Source: Paracoccaceae bacterium (GTDB lineage Bacteria > Pseudomonadota > Alphaproteobacteria > Rhodobacterales > Rhodobacteraceae). Taken from it: a stretch of DNA of 64,000 nt. The DNA lies in contig JAWPMR010000001.1 in NCBI GenBank assembly GCA_033344815.1, positions 234,136 to 298,135 of the forward strand. The letters are read 5' to 3'. Positions 35,243 through 43,612 of the stretch are shown here, one piece after another; position 1 is the first letter of the stretch; each line of letters starts with the position of its first letter. The position numbers and the translations under genes were made by a program. The notes below the pieces were generated by a model, which saw only the letters and a list, made by a program, of their open reading frames with translations, was not told the DNA's origin and ran no database searches.

Positions 35243-36118
35243 CTATCCCGGCATACCTGAAAGTCTTGTGGGTTGGCCCATCATCGCAAAAGTGGAGCCG
35301 CTCACATGCGCGACCCTGCGGTATTCGCTCGGGGCGATGCCCACATTGGACGAAAAGAAGCGTGTGAAGCTGGCCTGACTTGAAAAGCCCAGATCAAACG
35401 CAATATCCGTGACGGTCTTTTCGGTGGTCAGCAGATCGTCAATTGCCTGTTCAGAGCGCAGCGTGTTCATGTAAACGCTCGGCGTGACACCTAGCTGTTG
35501 TTTGAACAATTTGAAAAAATGCGGCCGCGACAGACCGACCGTGCGCGCCAGCTCTTCCATCTCGACATCTTCGGTCATGCGCTCCTGCATCACGCGCAGG
35601 GATTTGCGCACCCGAAAGTCGCTGAAACGATCACTGACATTGCACATCTGGGTGGCATTTGTGGTTTTCCACGACCAGTCAAAGCATTCGCGCGTCAGGC
35701 AATACAGCAGATTGTCGAATTGAGAATGCACCTCCTCTTCCAAAAGATGTGCGGTCAGACGCTTGATCAGATCCGAGATCGCCGGGGTAATTCGCAGCCG
35801 CGTCGATCCGAAATTCAACGCATATTCGGCAGAAACGCTGTTTTCCAGAAACCACATGGGTTTGATATAGAGCGTCAGGCAAATGGTTTCGCCGTTTTCG
35901 ACCTGATTATAGCTGTGCGGCGCCCAAGGGCTCACCGCAGTGGCGAATTCCGGGTTGTTTGGATGCGCTTCATCAGAAACAGTCACCGTGTTCGGTGTCC
36001 CGTCTATGTAGAAGATCAGATGCCCCTCCCGGTGGGCATGCGTAATAATCGGCTTGTTGAGTTTATAGAGAGCGGCACGACCGAACTCCCCATGTGAAAC
36101 TGCGATTGCATGGCTCAT
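35243..36118 (-). CDS. AraC family transcriptional regulator
   Basis: A 291-residue regulator with an N-terminal cupin-type effector domain (about residues 10-150, containing HAHREGHLIFY and PWAPHSYN) and a C-terminal double helix-turn-helix (about 185-280) with ELARTVGLSRPHFFKLFKQQ and DIAFDLGFSSQASFTRFF. I chose the ATG at 36118 because GGGAGGA lies just upstream; the frame remains open before it without a site. Placed between the dehydrogenases and the liv-type operon on the same strand, it is the most likely local activator of both. Confidence 0.92.
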   Translation of the reverse strand: MSHAIAVSHGEFGRAALYKLNKPIITHAHREGHLIFYIDGTPNTVTVSDEAHPNNPEFATAVSPWAPHSYNQVENGETICLTLYIKPMWFLENSVSAEYALNFGSTRLRITPAISDLIKRLTAHLLEEEVHSQFDNLLYCLTRECFDWSWKTTNATQMCNVSDRFSDFRVRKSLRVMQERMTEDVEMEELARTVGLSRPHFFKLFKQQLGVTPSVYMNTLRSEQAIDDLLTTEKTVTDIAFDLGFSSQASFTRFFSSNVGIAPSEYRRVAHVSGSTFAMMGQPTRLSGMPG

Positions 36119-36270
36119 GATGTCCTCCCAAACATCAGATCGCGCCTCTTGCGCGGGCGCTTGTCTGGCCCACAGTGCCGCACGAGTCAGGGGCACCTGG
36201 CAAGTACGTCGGGCCAAAAATCATACTTTGGGTTACTTCAAGAGATGCTGGGTGTGATCAAAAACGGCTC

Positions 36271-37701
36271 TCAAGGCGCGGTATATGCGGTTTTTATGGT
36301 CGTAAAAAACTCACGGGCATGGCTGCCTTGTTCGCGGGGGCCATAACTTGAGGCTTTGCGTCCGCCAAAGGGGACGTGATAGTCCACACCCGCCGTTGGC
36401 AGGTTCACCATGACCATTCCGGCTTCTGCTTTACGCTTGAAATCACTGGCATATTTCAGGCTTGTCGTACAAATCCCCGCTGTAAGCCCAAAGTCACAAT
36501 CATTGGCGACATGCAGCGCTTCATCATAGTCCCGCACGCGGATCACAGAAGCCACGGGGCCGAAAACTTCCTCCTTGTTGATGCGCATGTCCGGGACTGT
36601 TTCCGTAATTAACGCTGGCTCAAGAAAGAATCCGTCAGTCTCACGCGAAACGCGCGCGCCACCCCCTCTAAGCGAACCACCCTGACGGCATGCAACTTCA
36701 ATATACTCCAGATCCTGCTCTAACTGAGTCGCGTCAACCACTGGACCGATCTGCGTATCGGCATTCAATGCATGGCCCACTTTGAGGTCTCGCATCCGCT
36801 CGCTCAGCGCATCAACAAAGCGTCCATGAATGCCCTCGGTTACAATCAATCGCGATGACGCGGTGCACCGCTGGCCCGTTGAGAAGAACGTACCGTTCAG
36901 TGCCGCGTCTACTGCCACATCAAGATCCGCGTCATCCAAGACAACAAGCGGGTTTTTACCCCCCATCTCAAGCTGCATTTTGCGCATATGGGTTACGCAA
37001 GCCTGCGCCACCCGCGCGCCTGTGGCCTGCGACCCAGTAAAAGTGATCGCATCAATGCCCGGATCATCCAACATGGTTTGACCCACCACGGAGCCAAGAC
37101 CCATCAAGAGGTTGAGCACCCCATCTGGCAGTCCAGCGCGGTGCAGAATATCGGTAATTTCCCATGCGGTTGCAGGCACCAGTTCTGCAGGTTTGAACAC
37201 TATAGTATTTCCGAAACACAGCGCGGGTGCGATTTTCCACGCGGGGATTGCCGCAGGAAAATTCCACGGTGCAATGACCCCGATGACACCGACCGGCTCG
37301 CGGGTGATCTCAATCCCAATGCCCGGGCGCACGGAGGGAACGACCTCTCCCATCAACCGCAACGCTTCACCCGCAAAGAAGTGGAAAATCTGGCCTGCAC
37401 GCGTGATTTCAGCGATACCTTCGGACAGGATTTTGCCTTCTTCACGGCTCAACAGCGCACCGAGCTCTGTTTTTCGGGCGAGAATTTCATCACCGGCGAT
37501 TTTCAAGATATCATGGCGTTGCAGTGGCGTGGAAAAGGACCACGCGTCAAATGCCGCTCGCGCTGCGCGCACCGCAGCCTGTGTTTCGGCCACCCCAGCC
37601 TGAGCGTATTCATCAATCACATCTGAAATGTCGGAGGGGTTTATGTTTTTTGTACTGCTGGAGGTCACTACCCGGCTTCCCCCGATGAAAAGCGGCTTCA
37701 A
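36271..37701 (-). CDS. aldehyde dehydrogenase
   Basis: A 476-residue NAD(P)-dependent aldehyde dehydrogenase that converts an aldehyde or semialdehyde to an acid. Catalytic residues are intact: Asn147 (APWNFP), Lys170 (FKPAE), Glu245 (LEMGGKNP) and nucleophile Cys279 (STGQRC). Overall it is closest in style to alpha-ketoglutaric semialdehyde dehydrogenases. The start is TTG at 37701, overlapping the stop of the preceding gene, with GGAGG seven bases upstream; the next in-frame Met is at residue 117, inside the domain, so TTG is the real start. Coupled to the degenerate iron-ADH gene. Confidence 0.92.
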   Translation of the reverse strand: MKPLFIGGSRVVTSSSTKNINPSDISDVIDEYAQAGVAETQAAVRAARAAFDAWSFSTPLQRHDILKIAGDEILARKTELGALLSREEGKILSEGIAEITRAGQIFHFFAGEALRLMGEVVPSVRPGIGIEITREPVGVIGVIAPWNFPAAIPAWKIAPALCFGNTIVFKPAELVPATAWEITDILHRAGLPDGVLNLLMGLGSVVGQTMLDDPGIDAITFTGSQATGARVAQACVTHMRKMQLEMGGKNPLVVLDDADLDVAVDAALNGTFFSTGQRCTASSRLIVTEGIHGRFVDALSERMRDLKVGHALNADTQIGPVVDATQLEQDLEYIEVACRQGGSLRGGGARVSRETDGFFLEPALITETVPDMRINKEEVFGPVASVIRVRDYDEALHVANDCDFGLTAGICTTSLKYASDFKRKAEAGMVMVNLPTAGVDYHVPFGGRKASSYGPREQGSHAREFFTTIKTAYTAP

Positions 37702-38762
37702 AATACAGCCTCCATGATTTCCATGACGTCGCCACCGCCCGAGCGCGCGGGGAGCGTAAGCCGATCCGAGAGGTTGCTGGCAACCCTTACCATATCACTG
37801 CGGACCACGCCCAGTTCGGACAGAGATTGCGGCATCTGAATGCCCATGAGCAGTTTTGCCAGGCCTTCCGGCAAATGCGTTTCTTCCTCAAAGTTCAGCA
37901 TTTTCCGTGCCAGGTCGCGCTTGTCTTCCGTCGCGTCCTGAGAACGCAACACGCCCGGCAACAGCAAACCAGCAGCAAGATGCGCGTTCAGGTCACCATT
38001 GTGGATCGCCTTCAGAGCCTCGCCAATGACCTGCGCGGGTCCGACGCCCTTTTGCTGGCACAACATCGCGTTGAACGCGGCTGCCATCAATTCGCGGCGC
38101 ACCTCAAGGGTTTCATTCCTCAGATGCGGCAACATCTGCGCGACCCTGTGCAAACCATCCAACGCCATTCCGTCAGCGGGTGGATTGAACGCCGTCGACA
38201 GGTAAGCCTCAAGGCATTGCACCAGAGTGGTGACCGCAGCACGCGCACTCACCGCCGGGTCCGCGCCAAGTGTCACAGTTGGATCACAGATCAGTATCGT
38301 CGGCAGTCCCATGCGAATGGATAAATCAGACGGGAGCTCTCCGGGTTCACACCCTTTGCGGCAGGGTCCCGGCAACCCATCAACGCCAGGTATCGCAAAG
38401 AGATCAATGCGAGCTTTGGACGGATGATCCTGCTGCAGAACCTGACGGCATTTTCTGGCGTATTCGATCGCTCGCGCCGATCCATAAGCGATCAGGACAT
38501 TGGGCTGCTTGTAACTGGCAAGGGCCCGAACCTCCGATGCGGCATCCGACTTACGGGTATGCGCCGGGATCGCATAGTGCACCGGCTTGTATCCCCTCGG
38601 AAAACTGGAAAACAACCGCTCGCTGAATTCGCTCCCCGTCTCGGCCACATCGCTGATGACCAAGGGCGCATCAAAATGGTGAGTTTCCAATTCTGACCGG
38701 AGGGCCTCTTCAAGGACTCCATCGGCAAAATGGGCGCGCACAGGATATGTTATCAGCGTCAT
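37698..38762 (-). CDS. degenerate iron-containing alcohol dehydrogenase-like protein
   Basis: A 354-residue protein with the fold-level pattern of iron-containing alcohol dehydrogenases (about 380 residues), but the hallmarks are lost. The NAD loop GGGSxxDxAK reads AYGSARAIEYARK (residues 92-104), and the metal motif DAxxHxxE reads TTLVQCLEA (178-186), with Thr178 for Asp and Gln182 for His. The later histidines are also rearranged (AIHNGDLNAHLAAG). The reading frame is intact and coupled to an active-looking aldehyde dehydrogenase, so it is probably expressed but with changed or no redox activity. ATG at 38762; a TTG two codons earlier is possible. Confidence 0.75.
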   Translation of the reverse strand: MTLITYPVRAHFADGVLEEALRSELETHHFDAPLVISDVAETGSEFSERLFSSFPRGYKPVHYAIPAHTRKSDAASEVRALASYKQPNVLIAYGSARAIEYARKCRQVLQQDHPSKARIDLFAIPGVDGLPGPCRKGCEPGELPSDLSIRMGLPTILICDPTVTLGADPAVSARAAVTTLVQCLEAYLSTAFNPPADGMALDGLHRVAQMLPHLRNETLEVRRELMAAAFNAMLCQQKGVGPAQVIGEALKAIHNGDLNAHLAAGLLLPGVLRSQDATEDKRDLARKMLNFEEETHLPEGLAKLLMGIQMPQSLSELGVVRSDMVRVASNLSDRLTLPARSGGGDVMEIMEAVF

Positions 38763-38795
38763 GATCAAGCACCGCTGGCAGGGAAGGTCAAATTT

Positions 38796-38829
38796 GAAAA
38801 AAGACAGTCAGGCGACGTAAAACGCCGCC
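38796..38829 (-). terminator. intrinsic terminator after the liv-type binding protein gene
   Basis: Read leftward, GGCGGCG and CGTCGCC form a 7-bp stem (one G-U pair) around a five-base loop at 38811-38829, followed by TGACTGTC and six T residues. It lies 21 bases downstream of the binding-protein stop and 34 bases before the next start. It should end most transcripts there and keep the binding protein in excess over the genes further on. Confidence 0.65.
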
Positions 38830-38849
38830 CGACCATCAGGGAGAAACCA

Positions 38850-40118
38850 TCAGTAGGATGATTTACACACCGGAACTTCACGTCCCGGCAGACCGATGGC
38901 ATCAAAGGACTCTTTGCTCAGACCAAGGGTCTGGGTCACGCCTTCTTTCATCGACACCAGTTTGGTGGCCAATGTGCCGTCATCCTGCTCAAACACTTCC
39001 GTCACAAAGTTGGTACCGACAGCTTGCCGGTTGCCATCCAAAGTGATCTTGCCGTTTGGCGCATCAAGTTCGAGACCTGTGAGGCAAGCCCGGAACGCCG
39101 CGTGGCCGTCACTCAGATCCCCGCCAACTTCGCCAACACATGTGTGCATCGCTGTTGTGGCGTTGTAATACCCCGTGGCCAAAAGCGAGGGGCTTGGGAA
39201 CCGCTGATCGGGTTCAAACGTGTCTTGATACTTCTTGACATAGGCCTGCCATGCGGCGTCGTCCCATGTGTCTGCCTGCGGACCGGATGAGGGTACACCA
39301 ATCAAAGCGTCCTTGGCAGACCCTTTTGAGTTCAACACGGTGCCGTCGACCATGATTGAGCCACCGATCAGGTTCGCGTCCCCACCTGCCTGTTGGTACT
39401 GGTTCAGGAAGTTGACCGCATCACCGCCGCCAAGACCGAGATAGATGGCATCCACGTCATCTGGCAAAGCCGCGATGATCGAGCCGAAATCTTTGGTGCC
39501 AAGCGGTACCCAAAGACGATCCGTGATTTCACCACCGGCGGCGCAGAACTCCGTCGCAAACCCGAAGACCTGCGTGTAAATGAAGGAATAGTCTTCTCCA
39601 ACGGTGGCTACTGTTTCATAGCCTTTTTCGTTGAAAACGTAGTCCCCCAGACCGGCAGACCACTGTGAGCCGTCCGTGTTGAACCGGAAGAAATTGTCCG
39701 AGGGCGTTACATAAGTGGTTTCCATCGCGCCCGAGATGCCGTTGATAAAGGTCACTTGCGGCTGTGTTTTCGAATAATCCCGGATCGCGATCCCCTCGCT
39801 TCCCGAGAGCGGCCCGAGAACAATATCAACACCGTCTTGTTCGACCAGTTTGCGCGCGCCACGCACCGCAGAGTCCGGCGTTGTATCAGTTGAGGTGATG
39901 ATCAACTCGATTTCGCGCCCCCCGGCTTCATTGCCAAGCGTCGCCAGCGCTGTACGCAAACCGCGAATACCATCTTCGCCAAGGGCCGTGTAAGTCCCTT
40001 CAAGCGTTGCCAGAACGCCAACTTTCAGCGGTGCATTATGGCCGTCTGCGTAGGACGCACCGGCGGTCACAGCCATTATTGCGCCCACGGACAAGCTGTT
40101 TAAGAACGTCTTTTTCAT
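38850..40118 (-). CDS. ABC transporter substrate-binding protein, branched-chain amino acid/amide family
   Basis: A 422-residue periplasmic binding protein of the Peripla_BP_6 (LivJ/AmiC-like) family. It begins with a signal peptide (MKKTFLNSLSVGAIMAVTAG) with likely cleavage after SYA at residue 24, followed by PLKVGVLATLEGTYTALGED, the ligand-loop start of the family. A GPLSGSEG stretch near residue 100 contributes to the binding pocket. The ATG has a strong AGGGAGGA site. It presumably serves the LivHMGF-type genes at 32240-35122, the only such permeases in the window without another binding protein. First gene of the leftward set. Confidence 0.94.
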   Translation of the reverse strand: MKKTFLNSLSVGAIMAVTAGASYADGHNAPLKVGVLATLEGTYTALGEDGIRGLRTALATLGNEAGGREIELIITSTDTTPDSAVRGARKLVEQDGVDIVLGPLSGSEGIAIRDYSKTQPQVTFINGISGAMETTYVTPSDNFFRFNTDGSQWSAGLGDYVFNEKGYETVATVGEDYSFIYTQVFGFATEFCAAGGEITDRLWVPLGTKDFGSIIAALPDDVDAIYLGLGGGDAVNFLNQYQQAGGDANLIGGSIMVDGTVLNSKGSAKDALIGVPSSGPQADTWDDAAWQAYVKKYQDTFEPDQRFPSPSLLATGYYNATTAMHTCVGEVGGDLSDGHAAFRACLTGLELDAPNGKITLDGNRQAVGTNFVTEVFEQDDGTLATKLVSMKEGVTQTLGLSKESFDAIGLPGREVPVCKSSY

Positions 40119-40584
40119 TGAATCCTCCCTAAGATGAATCCGCTACGCGGCACGCGCAGCAATTCTGAGAACAGCGTCGCAGGCAAATTGACTTATACTG
40201 ATCTCGCAGAGTGCGGCCGCATATCAATGGGTCTTATTTTTCCAATTTTCGCGTTAGCGCATAGTGCAACACTGCAAAGGTTCTTAGGCGATAAGGGCCT
40301 CCCCTGCCAGACGCAACAGATCAGCGCATCACCTGTAACACCCGCATTCAGCTTGTTGGGCTCGGCGTCGCCGCGTTGCTTTTGCTTGCGCATCACGTTG
40401 TTGAATTTGCAGCGCGACCGTAACTCCTCACCAGATACCAGCAGATATAGGGGAGCAGCTTCAGCAATGATCTGAGAAAAACTGAACGCATCTCTTAAGG
40501 CCATGGAAAAAATGACGCGAGGGGTTGTATGGAATTGACGGATGATGTCCGGTAATTCAATCGGCCTACGCTCGAGAGGTTTGG
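40119..40584. other. intergenic region between binding protein and divergent GntR gene
   Basis: This 466-base interval contains no supported gene. The part next to 40118 holds the strong ribosome site of the binding-protein gene and should hold its promoter, and the part near 40584 the promoter of the GntR gene. Frames of up to 207 codons on the minus strand cross the GntR start and look like shadows. I see no clear palindrome that could be called the GntR operator. Confidence 0.5.
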
Positions 40585-41265
40585 ATGGACGTGAATTCGC
40601 ATAAAACAGTGTCGGACCGAGATGTGACCGCCGTCGCAGAGTGGGTGGCGGACATCTTGAGAGACCGTATTGTAAAGGGCGTGCTGCCGTCTGGCGCCCG
40701 CATCGTGGAACGCAAACTGTCGTCTGAATTGAACGTGTCGCGCACGCCGATACGCGAGGCATTGAAACTGCTGCGCGCCGATAATCTGATCGAGATTTCT
40801 CGTCATAAGGGAGCACAGGTGACTGAATACGCCCCGCAGCAGGCGCTTGATATGTTTGACGTCATTGCGTCCTTGGAGAGCCTCGCCGCTGAAAGGTTGG
40901 CAAATGTCATCAGCCCTGAGGATTTGCACACATTGGAATCGCTGCATGCACAGATGCTGGCGCACTATGACAAATCAGAGGCAGAGGCCTATTTCGACGT
41001 GAATTCTGCCATACACGACGCGATCCTGTCGATGTGTGGAAATCCTGTTCTACAGGAGACTCACGTCAAACTGATGGCGCGCGCACGCCGCGGCCGGTTC
41101 ATGGCAATCATGGATCCTGATCGGCTGAATGAGGCTGTCAGCGAGCATGAAAAACTGATGGTCGCCCTGCGTCGCCGGGATTCGGAAGCGGCGCGGCAGG
41201 TATGGCGCAGTCACTTGCTGAATACCGGCCGCACCGTCGCAACGGTCTTGAGCGCTGAAACCTAA
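40585..41265 (+). CDS. GntR family transcriptional regulator, FadR/FCD subfamily
   Basis: A 226-residue regulator with an N-terminal winged helix (residues 15-80; LSSELNVSRTPIREALKLL is the helix-turn-helix) and a C-terminal all-helical FCD ligand domain with the metal-binding pattern around NSAIHDAIL and SEHEKLM. FCD regulators respond to carboxylates or amino-acid derivatives. GAGAGG lies upstream of the ATG. It is divergent from the liv-type binding protein and convergent with an amidohydrolase pseudogene, so it may once have controlled that gene, the liv system, or the Pot cluster at 42555. Confidence 0.92.
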   Translation: MDVNSHKTVSDRDVTAVAEWVADILRDRIVKGVLPSGARIVERKLSSELNVSRTPIREALKLLRADNLIEISRHKGAQVTEYAPQQALDMFDVIASLESLAAERLANVISPEDLHTLESLHAQMLAHYDKSEAEAYFDVNSAIHDAILSMCGNPVLQETHVKLMARARRGRFMAIMDPDRLNEAVSEHEKLMVALRRRDSEAARQVWRSHLLNTGRTVATVLSAET

Positions 41266-41267
41266 CC

Positions 41268-42271
41268 TGCGGCGCGCGCCCAAAGACCGCTGGCCATATC
41301 TTGCGCCGCCCGGATCACCTCAGCCTTGTCCACCCGGGTAGGGTAACGATCCCGAACCCGTCGATAACCGGTCGCAGGTTGGGTGCTAGCGGGTCAAGCA
41401 ATACGAGATCAGCCAGCACGCCCGATGCGAACGTTCCGGTGCAGTCGTGTCCGCGCAGCGCATGTGCCGCATCTGCGGTTCCCCAGTCGAATGAGGTCTT
41501 TGCATCCAGTACAAAATCCATCTTTGCCAATCGGCGCATAGTTGATCATCGCGCGCGCCCGCCCCACCCGCCGGACGTCCGTCTCATCAATAAAAATGCA
41601 ATGCGCCGTGACCAGATCAGACATCAGCAAGCCGACGTCATCCAGAAACTCTGCAGGCGTCATTCCTTCGCGCGCCTTGACCTGTGCAACTTCCATTGCT
41701 GATTGCGCCAGATGGGTATGCGCTTGCTCACCCCTCTGTGATGCGAGATCAGACATCATCTTCAACAGATTACGCGAACAGGTGTCAGGTGCATGGAGCG
41801 CTAGAATGGTACTGATCCGCATGTTGTCGGATCTGTCCCAGACCTCGATCAGATCTAGCTCTGTCCGCAGTGTAACACCCCCAGTTAGGGATCATGTTCA
41901 AACGTGCCTGAAGCAAGCGCCGCTGTATCGACATCCATTACCCGCCCGCCAATCATTGCCCGGACGCCCAGAGCATCCGCTGCCCGGGCCAAGGCATCAG
42001 GCATGCGGTAGTGGTCCACAAACGTCGTTGCCCCGGCGCAAAGCATTTCCATTACCCCAAGTCCGGCCAGTATCTTCGTTTCTTCCTCGCAAAGCGAATG
42101 GCCCTGCGGCACTCCGGGCGTGTAAGCTGGCGCAAAGCCAAGGCCCTCCATCATGCCGCGCACACTCATCAACGACGAATAGTTGGGCGTGGTGATCAGC
42201 CCCGGCAAACAAAGTGCCCCTTTCTCATCTACAATGGTGTCACCGGGGCCGCGCAGGCTGGCCTATTTTAG
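41268..42271 (-). pseudogene. amidohydrolase (cytosine/guanine deaminase-like) pseudogene
   Basis: Read leftward, fragments of one amidohydrolase of the ATZ/TRZ (chlorohydrolase, guanine-deaminase-like) family appear in order but in shifting frames. LPGLITTPNYSSL (about 42210-42172) is the start-of-barrel metal site where functional enzymes have HxH. Next come SVRGMMEGLGF, GATTFVDHYR, then HTHLAQSAMEVAQ near 41718-41680, HCIFID near 41610-41593, FDWGTADAAHALR, and the C-terminal ADLVLLDP near 41415. Stops and frameshifts occur after 41889 and near 41530, the first ligand histidines are lost, and the N-terminus is missing. Not functional as it stands. Confidence 0.75.
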
Positions 42272-42347
42272 CGATAATCCCCTCACAAATGCGCAGAGTG
42301 CTTTGAGGAACGAATCCCTGGACCGGACACAGCAGGGATACATTTGC

Positions 42348-42363
42348 CAAATGGCATGCCATT
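42348..42363. promoter_or_regulatory. candidate operator A upstream of the Pot-type operon
   Basis: CAAATGGCATGCCATT contains the perfect 14-bp palindrome AATGGCATGCCATT. It matches the site at 42492 at 15 of 16 positions and lies about 190 bases upstream of the binding-protein start. The TGG-N4-CCA core resembles operators of FadR-type GntR regulators. Confidence 0.55.
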
Positions 42364-42491
42364 CCAGTTTCCAAAACGCTTACTCCTTGTGCAAACCACC
42401 TCGGCGCTGCAATTTTTCGCACCATTTTTCTGCGTGGAGGTCAAATGCAGGTGTTTCCTTCGCGATGCATTCCCTGAACGAGGCACCCTGT

Positions 42492-42508
42492 CAAATGGAA
42501 TGCCATTT
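42492..42508. promoter_or_regulatory. candidate operator B upstream of the Pot-type operon
   Basis: CAAATGGAATGCCATTT has AAATGG/CCATTT arms around a four-base-plus centre and lies 46 bases before the binding-protein start. It is a near copy of the site 144 bases upstream. The pair suggests cooperative control by one regulator, possibly the GntR protein at 40585. Confidence 0.55.
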
Positions 42509-42554
42509 AAGTTCGACGCCAGTTCGAACCTCATTTGACGGAGAAAGACAGTTT

Positions 42555-43607
42555 ATGACACATCGAACCCTTGCCGGATTGACGCGCCGTCGCCTTTTGA
42601 AAACATCAACTCTTGCGGCCATCGGAACGCTGGCAGCGCCTGCCCTCTTGCGCGCCCAAAGCAGCGAATTGGTTATCGGATGTGCCGGGTCTCATACGGC
42701 CTGGATGGAATCCATCGTGATACCGCACATGAAAGAAGCCATCGGCGCGGACATCTTGTTTGAAGGCACCAAATCCTCGGTGAACCTCGAAAAGATGTCC
42801 TCCAACAAGGATGCGCCCTATTTGTCGGTGGTGCAAATGGATGACCCTGTAATGATTCAGGCTGTCGAGGCGGATCTTCTGAGCCCGATTACCCCCGACG
42901 CGGTCCCCAATATGACGGACCTTCGGGCCGATGCGACGCATATGGAAGGCATGTGGTGCAACTACGTGCAGCCTTGGGCCGGGATTGCCTACAATACCGA
43001 CAAAGCCGAGGGCGTCCCTTCCTGGACGGCACTTTGGGATCCTGCAAATTCGGGTCAGGTGATCATTCCCTCGCTGCAGAACACTGAGGGTATGTGGACA
43101 TTGATGTCTGCTGCAATGCTGAGCTCCGGCAAGCCTTTCTCGGAAGCGCAATACGAAACGGATGCCGCATTCGCCAAGCTCGAAGAGCTGAAACCCAACC
43201 TGCTGACGGTCTACACGACGATGAGCCAGGCCTTTAACCTGTTGGAACAAGGTGAAATCTCGATGCTCTCGGGTAATTTCTCCTCCTATACCCTGCCCCG
43301 CAAAGCCGAAGGCGTCCCCGTTGACCTTGCAGCCCCTGCCGAAGGTATTTTCGCAATGCCATCTGGTATTTGTCTGGTCAAAGGCGGTCCGAACCCGGAA
43401 CTCGCACAGGCCTATGTCAACGAAATGCTGGGACCGGTGATGCAGGCCGCCATCGCGGATTTTGCCTCCTCCGTACCTGCCAATACGACTGTTACTGCGG
43501 GGGCCGTGGTGCCGGAAGGTGTCCCGATCTATGCGCCTGACTGGTCATTTGTAGCGGCCAACCGAGCGGCCTGGATTGATCGGTTCGACAAGCTGATGGC
43601 GCTCTGA
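42555..43607 (+). CDS. ABC transporter substrate-binding protein, spermidine/putrescine (PotD) type
   Basis: A 350-residue periplasmic binding protein with a twin-arginine signal peptide (LTRRRLLKTSTLAAIG, cleavage near LRAQ at residue 36), so it is exported folded. The rest matches family-1 polyamine/iron-type binding proteins, with the WAGIAYNTDKAEGVPSW segment. I chose the ATG at 42555 because it gives the Tat signal and has GGAG upstream; the frame is open well before it. First gene of a Pot-type importer leading into hydantoin-related genes. The ligand is probably an amine, amide or cyclic ureide rather than a polyamine. Confidence 0.92.
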   Translation: MTHRTLAGLTRRRLLKTSTLAAIGTLAAPALLRAQSSELVIGCAGSHTAWMESIVIPHMKEAIGADILFEGTKSSVNLEKMSSNKDAPYLSVVQMDDPVMIQAVEADLLSPITPDAVPNMTDLRADATHMEGMWCNYVQPWAGIAYNTDKAEGVPSWTALWDPANSGQVIIPSLQNTEGMWTLMSAAMLSSGKPFSEAQYETDAAFAKLEELKPNLLTVYTTMSQAFNLLEQGEISMLSGNFSSYTLPRKAEGVPVDLAAPAEGIFAMPSGICLVKGGPNPELAQAYVNEMLGPVMQAAIADFASSVPANTTVTAGAVVPEGVPIYAPDWSFVAANRAAWIDRFDKLMAL

Positions 43608-43612
43608 ACGCA

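Noticed and set aside
40193-40816. A 207-codon minus-strand frame upstream of the GntR gene
   Set aside because: It crosses the GntR start, lacks a ribosome site and looks like no known protein.
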